From Cristatella mucedo (taxonomy: Eukaryota; Bryozoa; Phylactolaemata; Cristatellidae): DNA of 64,000 bases. Position numbers and translations under genes: made by a program. How positions within the stretch are numbered: position 1 is the stretch's first letter; each line of letters opens with the position of its first letter. The notes under the pieces are model-generated. The model made no database searches. It was not told the DNA's origin and was given only the letters and a program-made list of their open reading frames with translations. Location: NCBI GenBank assembly GCA_009760855.2, contig WPIO01000043.1:498001-562000 (forward strand). Direction: 5' to 3'. Positions 32,768 through 44,314 of the stretch are shown here, piece by piece.

Positions 32768-32835
32768 ATAAAAATAATACACTTGATATAGCCCCATCAC
32801 AGAACTCAGCCTCTTTCTAGGCCCTTCACGTTAGT
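32768..32835 (-). mobile_element. LINE A 3' terminal fragment, minus strand
   Basis: AATAATACACTTGATATAGC followed by CAGAACTCAGCCTCTTTCTA, the reversed hairpin only. Confidence 0.65.
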
Positions 32836-33668
32836 TAGGCGAGCACTCTAAAGGAAACATAGAGATGCTCACGGGCACCTCTGGCTAGCAACAAGTGCTG
32901 ATTCATGAACAGATATGCGTGAAAGCCCTAGCAGAAAAACCTGATTAAAATACGGGGTACGTGAAAAGCTAACTGGAACGCGCGCATCTTTAGCTGTGAC
33001 TTAATGGCCGAGTACGGGTACAGCAAACCGTTGGATGGCATTCAAAAAACTGCATCGGGGAGTGCAGCCAAAGATAATATTGATTTACGACCGTTGCAAA
33101 TTTTTCCCGTAAGAAATTGGATGCAGTGCTGCTTTTTGAACTTTGTGACGTACTGATGTCTAGAGAAAGGAAAAACTGTGCGCTAATTTGGTTAATGAAA
33201 CTTTAAACCACAACGGCATAAGCAGGTAAGAAAAAGATTTACGGAACGATGAAACTTAAAACAAATCAGAACTTGAAAATAATATGCTGGAAAAATTTTA
33301 GACCCCTTAAATGATATTAATTGAGAGCAAGTAGAATTATTTTTCTGGCAGAGCGGGCATCTCAGTCCTTTTGTGAAAATAGTATTCCTAAATCATTCTT
33401 AATATAGATCATATCAGCCTTCAACGGCATTTGCGTTCTGCTGCCTTTGCTAAACACGGGAGCTAATTCGTCGCACGTAATCAATCGTACGGCGAATAAT
33501 AGCTCATGTCATAGAAACTGTACTTTCAGAATTAAAGATAGGAAATGCAATCAGTTTAATCTGGGGGTTTCCTAAATTCACTTAGCTTTGCTCTGGTGGA
33601 AAGCTTTGTCACTCAGCTGGTCCTCTGCTGTCTCTCCTGTACTGAAATAATAAAGACCTGCAACGTAA
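32836..33668. other. intron DNA, nothing recognised
   Basis: No frame above background and no element recognised. Confidence 0.4.
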
Positions 33669-33790
33669 AGCTGGTTTGGTTTGGCGGTTAAGGTGCTCGC
33701 CCCGACCTAGGTCTGGCTGGGGTCATGGGCTCGAGCCCGGATGTATATGCGAAGCGCCTGAATAGGCATTAAGTTCTCTTGGAGAATAAA
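33669..33790 (+). mobile_element. SINE1 copy
   Basis: AGCTGGTTTGGTTTGGCGGT (A box), GGCTCGAGCCCGG (B box), then AAGCGCCTGAATAGGCATTA and GTTCTCTTGGAG, the shared LINE A-like hairpin with its 3' arm eroded. Confidence 0.85.
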
Positions 33791-33802
33791 CATCGTCGTA
33801 CA

Positions 33803-35165
33803 TGTAGCATCGAAGCGAGGTCAACAGTCAAGGACCTGCAGAGCTAATGCTTCGGTCGTGAGCGATCTGTAACAATAATAATAATAATAATAATGGCACA
33901 CTTGATAAAGCGCCCTCGGACCACTCAATCTCTTTCTGTGCGCTTTAAATTTGCTGCAGCAGAAACACGATCGAATGTATGCTTGGGAATAGAACGGCTA
34001 CTCTACTGGCTGGTCCGCGGAGGAGCTGGATCATGAATCCGTGCTGAAACCGATCGAGCAGCTCAGCTATGTGTAAAGGAGTGTACTTTAAAAGGCCTTT
34101 GGGGGTTTGAAGTAAAACTGAGGCTCCGTCTTTTAATATGGACGTAGAGCTAAGAAAACTCATTCAGGGAAGGAGAAAAAACCGCTGTACGCTTGAAACT
34201 TTTTACTGTCTGTGCTGCCATATATTAGCACTATACCGAGGCCGATTGTTTTTTGGTAACCCATTCAAGACGGAATTTCAATAGTCAACCTGAAGACAAC
34301 TAGAAAACTAATAACATGTATAGCCTGCTACAACGTTAGACTGTTCCTACCCTTAGAGAGGTATCGAATGTGAAGGCTAGTTGGGAAAACTTTCTTCCTT
34401 GTCAAGCATTCAAATCATAAGCATTTACCACATTGGAAGCAGTTATTTTGAGCTGGCTATGGAGGTTACCCTACAGCATTACTAGTTAACGGAGCCAATT
34501 CTTTTAGCATGGGTGCAAGCTGAGCGGCCAATGAGTAGGCGTTTGCTTGTATCATTGTTTAGTTTAATACAATTGACCGACATTCAGGGTCGACCTTCTG
34601 CTAGACAGACATTGAGGTAATGAATCGCTGTTGCCGACTCCAATGGTTTAAATCTAGAAAGCATATAGATGAAGAATAGATAGGATAGCCAATCCTCTGA
34701 GCATAAATAGTGGCTTCTTTAGGCTGGGAAAGAACGTTATGAAGCAAAAACCCAGAACATAACTATGTAGACCATAGCAGGTGGCTCTTATGCTCGATAC
34801 TATGCGAACACCGAACGATATTGCGCGCTACGATTTAAACCTTGCAACTACTCGCCATTCAGACGTATCGGCACGTCACAACCAATCAGGCTCAAATTGT
34901 GATCAAAATTGTCAAAAAATGTATTAGATCAAGCAGGACCAGAATAGTAGTATTAGCAGCATTTCATTTTTGTGGCTCAGGATATAGTCATTCACACGCT
35001 GTAGAATAAGTTGAGGATTATTGTGGCTTAAATCCCGACGAAATTAATTCATGACAATTTTGTATCTCTATTTTATCTAGAAGCTTAGTTGCGACAATCT
35101 TTTCTAAAGAATGGGACTTGCAGGCCGAAAAGATACGATTCATACACACTGGAAAAGGTAAACTG
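33803..35165 (-). mobile_element. LINE B copy, strongly decayed, with nested LINE A tail
   Basis: Reverse-strand LINE B from the 'GPRLWN' segment (33803-33870) through the C-terminal region (33990-34420) to the RT start (35085-35165, AAGCTTAGTTGCGACAATCT). Identity is low and broken by indels. A LINE A 3' end (33872-33985) is inserted in it. Confidence 0.65.
33872..33985 (-). mobile_element. LINE A 3' terminal fragment inserted in LINE B
   Basis: (AAT)n at 33872-33894, then ACACTTGATAAAGCGCCCTC and GCGCTTTAAATTTGCTGCAG. LINE B sequence resumes on its right. Confidence 0.8.
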
Positions 35166-35193
35166 TCCTAACCTACAATATAGGTGCTGTTAT

Positions 35194-35331
35194 TTAATAC
35201 ATTTGTATAGCACCCTAAGAGAACTTATCTTTATTCAGGTGCTTCACGTATTCCACAGGGCTCGAGCCCACGACCTCAGCCAGACCTTGGTCGAGGCGAG
35301 CACCGTAGCCACTGAGCCAAACCAGCGCGGC
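35194..35331 (-). mobile_element. SINE1 copy, minus strand
   Basis: The reverse complement reads GCTGGTTTGGCTCAGTGGCT (A box), GTCGTGGGCTCGAGCCC (B box) and the AGATAAGTTCTCTTAGGGTG hairpin remnant, ending CTATACAAATG. Confidence 0.85.
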
Positions 35332-35424
35332 GTACTGCTGAGGGGACCGTACGAATTTTAATCCGGGGCTCATGGATAAATTAAACAAAGGAGTGAAGAT
35401 TAGAATATGACCATAATGGCTCTT

Positions 35425-35515
35425 GAAGCATTTGATCGTGTTTCCTTTGCAAAAAATTTAAAGCGCCTAGAAGAAATAAAGTTCTCTGGGGGCGCTTTAT
35501 CACGTGTGTCATTAG
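35425..35515 (+). mobile_element. LINE A 3' terminal fragment
   Basis: GTGTTTCCTTTGCAAAAAAT leads into AAAGCGCCTAGAAGAAATAA and GGGGGCGCTTTATCACGTG: the end of the 3' UTR and the hairpin with intact outer arms. Confidence 0.8.
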
Positions 35516-35844
35516 TATTGCTATCGGCCAGCCAAAACATAAAGCCTACATTAGTCCTACCATACCTAATGAGGATAATAGCTGGATGTGAGGCGCTGCT
35601 GCAATTGGAAAGTATACAATAAGTGAAAATGTCAGATATACAGAATAAATTACTAAATGAAATTACAAGATATTGGTGGCCACTGGTTTCCGCTAATACG
35701 ACGTCGTTTATTCGCACAGCAATATCAGATCTGCTAAGGAAAAAGTGCTCATAGCAGGCTGCTCAACAGGGTCGCGTATGTGTGCTTGTATTTACGCTAA
35801 ATAAACAAGTTATAGCTGTCTTTTCCATTTAGATTTTCTCTTTA

Positions 35845-36002
35845 CTACCTAAAGACTAAACCATAAACCTTTTGAACTAAACTCTAAGCCCAACAAAATT
35901 CAAACCTAAACACAATACAGAGTCTAACCAATAAACCATAAGCTCCCAACCCCAAAACATACAACAATTAATACTAGACTAAAAACCCTAAACTATGGGT
36001 TT
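35845..36002. repeat. degenerate CCCTAAA-like tract (C/A-rich, almost no G)
   Basis: About 155 bases with strong strand asymmetry and many variants of the CCTAAAC unit (CCTAAAG, ACTAAACC, CCTAAACA, CTAACC, ACCCTAAACT). It resembles an eroded interstitial telomere-type array, but units are too irregular to be certain. Confidence 0.4.
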
Positions 36003-36649
36003 AAAAGATAACAAAGCGGGATTTATTTAACATAAATATAAATTGTATGAGGGTGAACACGTTGAACGGCATGCTTTGTGCACTTTGAGCACCCATAGAA
36101 AATCTGACGTCGCTGTATGAACAAACGACACAGTATTAGCTGCTGGTTCGGATTTATGGAGTATATGAGGTAGATTGATCACCCCTGAAGGAATCATAAA
36201 TGCCACAAGTTGACGTGGATGGTGCAATCATTCTGAATTTAGACTAACTTATTACCCATGTGAGAAAAAGTAAATATCGTGGAGATGTAGGGTGAAAATA
36301 TAGAGAGGTAGTATCTCTCTAGGTATTGACGAAGAAACTTTTTCATTGATACTTAGCTGCGCGATGACCTTGAGAATGTGTATGATATAAGCATGCTCAC
36401 TAAGAGGTAGTTAGGTTAGGAAGTTACATGTGCATTAAAAAGGTGGATTCTTTGCCTGGTGACCAAGACTTCCGATGCAGTGATATGAAGGAGCTTGTGC
36501 TAGATTGAGGCAGCGAGAGTGTACACATTAATTAGCCCCGCAGACTCGCAGCGCAGAAACACTTGGTGTCCACAATTTTTTATGAATAAGTGAAACTATT
36601 GGTCGCAGAAAAGTTCACCCTTCAGCCATCTCCTGGAGTGCTCGTTAAG
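36003..36649. other. intron DNA, nothing recognised
   Basis: Only short frames; no family match. Confidence 0.4.
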
Positions 36650-36786
36650 GCCGAGCTGGTTTAGTCCAGCGGTTAAGGTGCACGCCCCCGACCGAGGTCA
36701 GGCCGAGGTCGTGGGCTCGAGTACCGAGGCATATGTGAAGCGCCTGAATAGAGATTAAGTTCTCTTGGAGCGCGATACAAATGAAT

Positions 36787-36787
<1 letters not shown>
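36650..36787 (+). mobile_element. SINE1 copy, well preserved
   Basis: GAGCTGGTTTAGTCCAGCGG TTAAGG (A box), GGGCTCGAGTACC (B box), then the LINE A-like hairpin 36737-36776 (GAAGCGCCTGAATAGAGATT ... TTCTCTTGGAGCGC) and ATACAAATGAA before a TA/TG microsatellite. Confidence 0.9.
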
Positions 36788-36848
<61 letters not shown>

Positions 36849-36860
36849 TATATATGTATA
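36788..36860. repeat. (TA)n(TG)n(TA)n microsatellite
   Basis: Simple dinucleotide repeats follow the SINE1 tail and probably grew from it. Confidence 0.95.
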
Positions 36861-37464
36861 AGGAGAGATAATGCAATTCAGATTTCGCTTACACTTTATA
36901 GATTTTATTAAAATGAATTCGGAGGATTCATTTACGCTGCCACGGATGTACCATACACTGGATAAGCCATGGATATTATATCATTTTTAAGCTTGCTTGA
37001 CGATCTAGGTTTTTGTGAAGTAAAAATTATTGATGATTTTAAAGCGTATGTCTTGTACGGACAAGGTTTTGATAGTTAACCATGACGCCTTGCAGTTTGT
37101 ACTGTCCACAGACAACATTCAAGTAGTTGGTGTGAAGATCATAAGAAGATCTTTAGAGAAAGACGGATTACATTGTTGAGCTATTTGGACAATCCTGCTC
37201 CCTTTAGGGCTGCCGACGCCCGGTTCTTGTGCAGGCGCGTTGTCTTCTCTCCCGGATAGCTGTAACGATAATGTGTTTGCCACTCACCAGCCATTCTCAG
37301 CCACTGTGTGCCCAGTTTCTCTGCCGCCCTGCAGCTGACCTGTTAGACGTAGCGATTTCTCACCTCTTTTCTTCGCTGGTAAGGGCCTTAAGTTGGCAAT
37401 TTCTCCCCCAGTGCCTTCACGTAAAATCCCTACTGACCTTTCTTGCTTTCCTGTCAGCACTAAA
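36861..37464. other. intron DNA, nothing certain
   Basis: A frame at 37229-37699 is open because its second half enters a LINE A fragment. The first half resembles no known domain, though it may be more of the same eroded LINE. Confidence 0.35.
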
Positions 37465-38000
37465 GTGCTTGTTCAACGTGATCGCCGCCACATCGCACCA
37501 TTTTTCGCCAACCTGCAGTATCTCCCAGTCAGGCAGTATTGACATTGAGTTTCTGTCACTCCATTTTAGGTCCCTCCATTCTTTGACTCCAGCCTACCTA
37601 TCAGATCTACTTCCGCACCAGGCTACGCATCGTACTGCCCACTTTTCTGAATTCAATCGTTTACCTACGCTTCGTAAAAAAACACCTCAAATTCTTTAGA
37701 GACCATACCTTTAGTTTGTACGCTCTCGAAACCCAGAGCTTAATTCCGACTGGCATCACGGCATTCCCTGACTTGATGACATGTAAAAAGAAGTAAAGGC
37801 TCATCTATTTATCACTGCATTTAAATGGGTCCCTGTGATTCGTCCTTGATGTGCTTATGCGTGCTGACACCGTGCATGTTGCCACTAACCATATTTGCAT
37901 GCTGACCATATCCGCGTCTCCTCTAACATTCTTTGGCAGAAAGCGTAAAGTGCTTAAAAAGAGATCAAGTTCTCTTTGGGCCCTATACAAATTTGTTATT
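37465..38000 (+). mobile_element. LINE A 3' part, diverged
   Basis: From the 'ATSHHFSPTCS' overlapping frame (the CHITPLLADL codons) through 'LHFRSLHSLTPAYLSDLLPH', the C-terminal end, 3' UTR (GTGCTTATGCGTGCTGACAC) and hairpin (AAAGTGCTTAAAAAGAGATC) to an ATT tail. Its end (GGGCCCTATACAAATTTG) is closer to SINE1 than to other LINE A tails. Confidence 0.75.
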
Positions 38001-38324
38001 ATTATTAATAGAATTTTGTTAGATGAATAAAGTTAGATGAATTTGGACATGTCTGGTTGCTGATGAGCAGTGGTGTGCTAGCCCTCAGAACACGAAGAAT
38101 GCTTCTGCTGGATAATAAAGCGACCTGCATTTTTTGACAATTGGTCTTGAAATTGAAATGAAGCTTAATAACAAGCTGACAATTTTCCAACTGAAGCTTT
38201 CTGAAGCCTAATTATTCAGATGATTTGCTATGCCAACGTTATACTATTATCATTACATTATTATGAAAATCATCATTACATCAAATATTATCATTAAATT
38301 ATTATGAAAATCATGTTGCTTATT

Positions 38325-38432
38325 AAGCATGATACCAATCACCATTCGATCGTATTTCCTTTTCAATAAATTTGAAGTGCCTAGAAAGAGATCGAGTTCT
38401 CTAAGGGCGCTTTATCTTTATCAAGTGTATTA
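38325..38432 (+). mobile_element. LINE A 3' terminal fragment
   Basis: 3' UTR end and hairpin (GAAGTGCCTAGAAAGAGATC ... GGGCGCTTTATC) with ATT tail. It is flanked on both sides by ATTATC/ATTACATTA low-complexity DNA. Confidence 0.75.
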
Positions 38433-39401
38433 TTATTATTACATTATACATTACATTACATTATGCAACTATTATCATTACAATTAATTGCAATTTTACA
38501 TTGTACCAACTATCGAAGGTCTATACAAATTAACATTTCAGAGGTGTAAATAATCGTTTAAATCTTCATATTATGTAAACTCGACAAGCCTGATAGTCTT
38601 AATCAGATATGTTTAACACTATTACACGTTTAATAGTGACATGTACAAACGGATTATCATTTATATAAATAAATTTATTTTCCAAGACAATTCACATGAT
38701 ATCAAATTATTAAATGGAATCAAACTTTTTCTATAACATTTGCTTCTCTAAAAAAATATTTCTTTCGAAATTTATTTTCAGTTCTATCTCCATACTTAAT
38801 TAAAAATTTTCATGTGCCACTGCTTGCCTATTACCATTTTTGACATTGTCTTGATGCTAAATTAATTAGAAGACTTATTAAATATATTTTTGAGATTTTT
38901 AATTAATACTTATAGCAGGTTAATTCAAATTATCAATGTAAAATGCTGAGTGATCTGTTGATAATACTGATTATATAGTAGGAACATGAGTTTTCTTTAT
39001 TACCATAGGACTACAGCGGTTCTTTATTTCTCGAGCTCAGCTTATTTTTTGTATCGATACTTCTTACATTATGTGATCAAATAATTCTTTTTTACTTGCA
39101 AATTGCAGTTGCAAAGGCGAATCGCTTATGACATTGACTAGAACTAGCGAAATAGTAAAATTGCCTGCAAGAAAATGTATGGTTTGCTTTTAATTTGTGT
39201 TCCTTAATTTCTGTTCACAATTTAAGATTGCTCTATCGGTGATATAATTTATAAGGACATTCCTATTTATTATATATATTTATTATTTTTATCCCTGGAC
39301 TATTTATTATATGTAGAATATACCCAGCTTACCTGTGTTCTGACCTTTTATTACTTTAAAGCACAAACAACTCACTGAAGTTTTTAAAAATTGGACGGTT
39401 A
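38433..39401. other. very AT-rich intron DNA
   Basis: Low-complexity AT-rich DNA; no frame or element recognised. Confidence 0.45.
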
Positions 39402-40198
39402 TAATAATAATAATATTGCACTTGATAAAGCACCCTCAGAGAACTTAATCTCTTTCTAGGCGCTTTACATTTGCTGCAAAGTGATACGCAATAGAATAGT
39501 AAGTAAAATCATGCTTGAAAAAACAAACAAAATGAATAACATGGTTAGGGGTTACATGCACTTGGTCAGCATGCAAATGTGGTTAGTGGCAGCATGAACA
39601 GTGTCAGCACGCATAAGCACATCGAGGACGAATCACAAGGACCCACTAAATGCTGTCCTAAATAGGTATGTTTTTAAGTTTCTTTTAAATGTGGTCAGGT
39701 CAGGGGATGTTCTGATGCAGGTCGGGAGGGAGTTCCAGGCTGTGGGAGCATACGAGCTAAATGCACGGTCTCCAAAGGATTTAAGGTTTGTACGAGGTAT
39801 TTCTAGACTGTTGGATTCCGAAAAGCGAGTGGTACGATGCTTTGCCTGATGGGGTAGTATATCTGAAAGATAGGCTGGAGCCATAGAATGAAGAGACCTA
39901 AAAGTGAGCGACAAAACCTTGAAGTCAATCCGTTGCTTGACTGGTAACCAGTGCAGGTCGGCGAGAAGTGGAGTAATGTGGCAACTGCGACGCTCACGAC
40001 AGACAAGCCTAGCTGCAGAGTTTTGCACCAGCTGCAATCGCCTGATCGCACATGCTGGTAGGCCAGTAAGCAGTGAGTTGCAGAAGTCGAGACGAGATGT
40101 CACGAATGCATGGACCAACTTGGACGTGGTATCCTTATCTAAACAAGCCCTAATTTTAGCAATGTTATGAAGCTGAAAATAGGCTGATTTGACTGTGG
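39402..40198 (-). mobile_element. LINE A 3' part, minus strand, well preserved
   Basis: Reversed tail (AATAATAATAATATTGCACT), hairpin, 3' UTR and C-terminal codons. The minus frame 39633-40118 (161 codons, VHAFVTSRLDFCNSLLTGLP to TAFSGSL) is intact. The element begins at the 'SAYFQLHNIAKI' codons and is 5'-truncated 256 bases before exon B. Confidence 0.9.
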
Positions 40199-40454
40199 AC
40201 GGTTCCGCGGTCCGACGGTTCTTTCGAATCGGTTGACAATATATCTGACTTGATAGATATGTGGAAAAACTGATATTCTCACAATAGAAAACTGCATGGC
40301 AATTATGACTTTAGTGCACTTGTACAAAATCGGTTTGTTCGTTTTGAGGAGCTCTTCCATAAATGATCACTCCGCCAAACAGTAGGCTCATTGCAATTTC
40401 AAGTTATTTTTGCTATTTTATATCCGGAAATTGACTGTTAAAATTTTTTTTTAG

Positions 40455-40832
40455 AAAACCCCCGCCTTTGGCAAGAAACAAATGAGCGGAAAGATTCAAA
40501 CTTGTCAATGCGTGATCGACTTGCTTACTTTTTCTGCTGTCAAAACTGGAAGTGGGCTAACCAGAATTTGACTACTATACAAATATCATGGCGAATAAAT
40601 GGATCTCTTTGGCTGTATTATGGAAAAACTGAGCTTATTGAGGAAAGTAATAAACATAGTCAACACATTGGGAAACCAGAGTGCGAAAACAAATCTGTGA
40701 TGATTGTTCCCGCCTTTCGTGTCCCAGAAACAGAGTTCAGCATAGGCTGCACAGTTTCTGTCCGTTATAAGGCGGATCCTACTTGGCAGTATACTCTGTC
40801 TTCATCAGAACTCAGGTTTACAGTCCTTCGAG
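40455..40832 (+). CDS. Ig-superfamily receptor, exon B (Ig-like domain 2)
   Basis: A 378-base exon after a long T tract (TTTTTTTTTAG) and before donor CGAG|GTAATC, phase 1 at both ends. The split codon with exon A is GAA (Glu). Residues (whole codons) show B-strand YFFCC (Cys 27-28), the core Trp in ISWRING (Trp 45), a long edge strand SVMIVPAFRV and F-strand Cys 98 in SIGCTVSVRY, with a Cys-Cys spacing of 71 as in ordinary Ig domains. Four N-glycosylation sequons (15, 37, 48, 78) support an extracellular location. A Trp/Asn-rich stretch at 31-40 follows the first cysteine. The frame stays open into the intron up to 40900, but the donor and the phase rule favour splicing at 40832. Confidence 0.85.
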
Positions 40833-41759
40833 GTAATCTTTATATTCAGTTAATATATTTCATAATTTCATTTCAAAATAATTTTTATACTGAGGGGTAA
40901 GATTTGAAAAGTTGATAGTATTAGTTGAAACAAACATATTTAGTAATCTTCTGTGAGTACTAATCTATTACTGATATTCTGCATTGGCTCTGAATTACAA
41001 TTCGTATACATAATTTTACTCTTCAGGTGTAATCACACATTGAATAATGCGTTAAAAATTCAAATTGATGAAAACATAGCTTTCAGGAACGCGTAGAGTG
41101 TTTTTCATTCTTTCAAATGTGACCATGGCAGGGATTTAGGTGGCCATAATGATAATAATTTTGTAATAGTATTTATGATTTCTTTGAACAGCCCTTAAGG
41201 AACTAAATCAATTATTCTATATGTTTGTTCTATTTAACTCACTGCAGGAGTAGCGATAACAATATTGAGCGATAAGCAGCGTAGCTCGCTTCTACAACTG
41301 GCTAAAAGAAACAGTTGTTATAGTAGGAGTTGACTGCAAAAGCAGACAAAAGACTCTTGGATGCTAGTTCGCTCGAGCCAGACTAAAAAATAGTCACTCG
41401 AAAATGCAAATGTAAGAAAACACTCTCGGGAAATAGATAGGTCAACTCCTGCCTGAATAAAGCGTACTTTGCAGCTGCCTTTAGCCAAGGTGCTCAGTGT
41501 ATTGATGCACCAAAAGAAGAAAACTTCCCTGGGGCAGAGCAAATGCTGCGTGAAACGTTCACTGACTTTGGACCATTGTATCTTCAAAAGCAAAGTCTGC
41601 TACTGGTTTGAACTTATCGCAACGGCACAAATATTTGACCTGAGTGTTTTTTTTACAGCAAGCCGGAAATAAAACAATCCGATATATTGGCCACAGCTAT
41701 TTTGTTATAAGGTAAAAATAGAAAAATTGAGGGACCTGTGTGCGAGTGGCAGAAATTTG
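40833..41759. other. receptor intron 2, proximal part, nothing recognised
   Basis: AT-rich; frames on both strands near 41318-41672 have no recognisable content. Confidence 0.4.
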
Positions 41760-41850
41760 ACTTCGCTAATTTTCTTGATTAGAAGCCAGTGCAGATTGGT
41801 AAGCAGTTGTGTAATATGGCAGCTGGGACGTTAAGCAAAAGCATGGCTAT
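41760..41850 (-). mobile_element. LINE A internal scrap, minus strand
   Basis: AGAAGCCAGTGCAGATTGGT and GTGTAATATGGCAGCTGGGA match the reversed 'CHITPLLADLHWLPVK' codons of LINE A. Confidence 0.6.
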
Positions 41851-41999
41851 ATGTCGCTCAATACTCAATTAATTAATGCACAATTGCACTAGCGGTAAGA
41901 CCTACAAAATTTGAGTAAGCAAACTATAGGCAAGATATCAGTAATGCGGTAATCAGCTTACCGCCCTTAGTGAAACTTAAGGTGAAGATTTTTTGCATT

Positions 42000-42092
42000 C
42001 GACTAACTAGGTGGTGGGCTCGAGCCTGACTACATAAGTGAAGCATCTCGTTAGACATTGAGTTCCCTTTAGGTGCAATAAAAATGAATTTT
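42000..42092 (+). mobile_element. SINE1 fragment (3' two thirds)
   Basis: GGTGGGCTCGAGCCTG (B box) followed by GAAGCATCTCGTTAGACATT and CCCTTTAGGTGCAATAAAAA, an eroded SINE1 body and tail; the A-box part is not recognisable. Confidence 0.6.
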
Positions 42093-42934
42093 GCGTAGTT
42101 TTATGTTGTTTCACTGCAGTTCCCTAAAACAAGAAAGCCCGAACTCTTGACATAAAACGCCTGTGAAAGAAATCGCATATGACTATAAATCTGTTGTGTT
42201 CATCTAATGATGATCTATTTTGAAGGAGGATACCCTGATTTCAGATAAAGGAGATAAGTACAGGAGAAATGCTTGGGAAGCTGATTAGGAGAGTATGGCT
42301 TTTATTTTCGTAATAGCAATGCTTTTACAAATGTGCAAGTAGTTATTGTTTATACTAAATTTCAAAACTTTTTTTACCGTCCAACTAAGAATTTCGGGAC
42401 TGGATGAGTACATGGAGCTGAGAGAGTTTGAGGAGCTGGAGTGCTGTGCAAGATCAAGCTTAAGATAAAAACTTCACTATCCTCTGCATTGAAGGAATAG
42501 CCTTGAAAATTTTTGGCAATGGCATCGGCAAAAAAATTGGATTACAAATTAGGAACAGAATTTGACTTAAGTATTACCAACAACATTTAAAATTGCCAAC
42601 CCAGCTGCAGAACTTAACACCAACATTAATTATCTTGCTATCAAAGACTAACAATCAACGAAATGTCGTTAAATCCAAAATAATGTGATAATACATGGAC
42701 TTGCTATGCGGTGGCATCATCAGCTAAGAAGTCGCTTCTAAAAAAGTTAAAAAAATTAAGCTAGACAATTTGGTTTTCATAGTTGACATGCTTTTCTAAT
42801 TAATGTGCATTATTCGACTATTTGACAGTACTAAGAATTTCTTACCTTTGCTTTAACCATATTTATACTCTTTGAGAATTAGGCATTCCGATTTTGGACT
42901 AAAGTTATGAATTGAATTCAATCGGTTGTTCATT
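42093..42934. other. intron DNA, nothing recognised
   Basis: AT-rich, no frames of note. Confidence 0.4.
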
Positions 42935-43082
42935 TTCTCTTACCATCTCTTGCACTGTCTCCCAGTCAAGCAACGCGTCGACTGTTAAGTTATGTCACTC
43001 ACTTTTAGGTCCATTAGCTCTTTGGCTGTAGCCTACTAACCAGATCTACGCCCCACCAAGTTAAGCATCGAATTGATTTAAT

Positions 43083-43292
43083 TTAATACTAGTTAATTTA
43101 ACAGCCTCTTTTGTACAGCGACAGAAAAGCCTTTACGGCTATTATCGCCGCTGCAAGCACACTGGATAGTACTTCTGTCGTATCATCCGCAGTAGGAGAA
43201 TCACCCACTGTAGGAGTCGAACCCACGACCTCAGGACCGATGTCGTGAAAAGCAACCACCTTACCTAGGGCGCCATCACGCGTCAACCACCC
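43083..43292 (-). mobile_element. SINE2 copy inserted in LINE A
   Basis: The minus strand reads GGTTGACGCGTGATGGCGCC, GTAAGGTGGTTGC, GTGGGTTCGACTCC (B box) and the body to GCTGTACAAAAGAGG. It sits between AAGCATCGAAT and CCACCCGCTCTTC, which are contiguous in other LINE A copies. Confidence 0.8.
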
Positions 43293-43639
43293 GCTCTTCT
43301 GAATCTAATATTTAAGCTAAGCAGCTACACCTTCTACGAACCTCAAATCTTTTGGAGACCTTGCCTGTGGCGCGTTGCTCCAAAAGCATAGAAATCACTT
43401 CCGACAGGCATCACGACTTCTAATTACTTGAAGACATTTAAAAAGAAACTAAAACGTACTGTGTATTGCAGCATTTAGTGGGTCTAAGTGATTCTCTTTT
43501 CTGTGCTTATGCGTTCAGACAAAGCATGCTGCTACTAACCATATTTGCATGCTGACCCTGCTTATGTCACCTCTAAAATATTATGCCTGTTGCCATGGAA
43601 CATCCTACCATCTACCATTGATCACGCTTACCTTGCAGC

Positions 43640-43942
43640 AAACGTAATGCAATGTAATGTATCTCCGTCTGAAACTCCACAAAGTCATAAAGACCATGTA
43701 GGTGTTATGCAGGAGAGTTTTGTATAGCGCGCTCACAGCATAAGCGGCTTTCGGTACGCATTCGGTAGCCAACCGACTTCGTCTCACGCAACAAAGAGAA
43801 AGTGGGAAGCATGACAGAGTCAGGAGAGCAGTTGAGGTAGTTAGTAGCACAGAAGTAGTTGCTCAGGACCGCTGAAAAGGGTGTGCCAAAGTCGGCAGTA
43901 GGAGAGTAGTTGTCGTTGCGTAAGAATTGTGGAAGCGAGTTT
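43640..43942 (-). mobile_element. LINE B 3' end inserted in LINE A
   Basis: Reversed LINE B tail and 3' UTR up to GAATTGTGGAAGCGAGTTTC. AACGTAA flanks it on both sides (about 43639 and 43945), a likely target-site duplication of LINE A sequence. Confidence 0.88.
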
Positions 43943-43990
43943 CAACGTAAAGTGCCTATAAAAAAATATAGTTCTCAGAGAGTTCTATGC

Positions 43991-44314
43991 GAATGTATTT
44001 CTAGTATTTTTAATATCTTACAAAATGGTATATTGCTATGTCATCGATTATGATAGTTTAGACATCAAGGGAGTTAAGAAAGTTGGTGGTGCTGAATGCA
44101 GAACAGTATCAAAAATATTTTTTAATTGTGAGTCGTAGGACTGCAGTCACGTCTGACAATTACACAGGCATTGGGTAAAAATCAAAACAAAGTAATAATA
44201 ATGACACTAATACGATCAGTCCATGTCACAGAACCAGAAGAAAATTAGCTTTTCCCTGAACATTGCCAAGGTTGCTATGGTAAGATGCTCGGAGCTTCGC
44301 AATACCAACATGGT
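43991..44314. other. intron DNA, nothing certain
   Basis: A short AATAATAATGACACTAA tract at 44192-44210 may be a LINE A tail remnant belonging to the next fragment, but the hairpin is missing. Confidence 0.35.

Larger units (their letters stand above)
42935..43990 (+). mobile_element. LINE A 3' part, interrupted by SINE2 and by LINE B
   Basis: Pieces 42935-43078, 43293-43636 and 43943-43990 join into one decayed LINE A 3' end: CACTGTCTCCCAGTCAAGCA, CTTCTACGAACCTCAAATCT, ACCTTGCAGCAAACGTAA and finally CGTAAAGTGCCTATAAAAAA. The two interruptions are the younger elements listed next. Confidence 0.8.

Noticed and set aside
37229-37699. 156-codon plus-strand frame as a host exon
   Set aside because: Its second half is a LINE A C-terminal fragment; the first half has no recognised domain.
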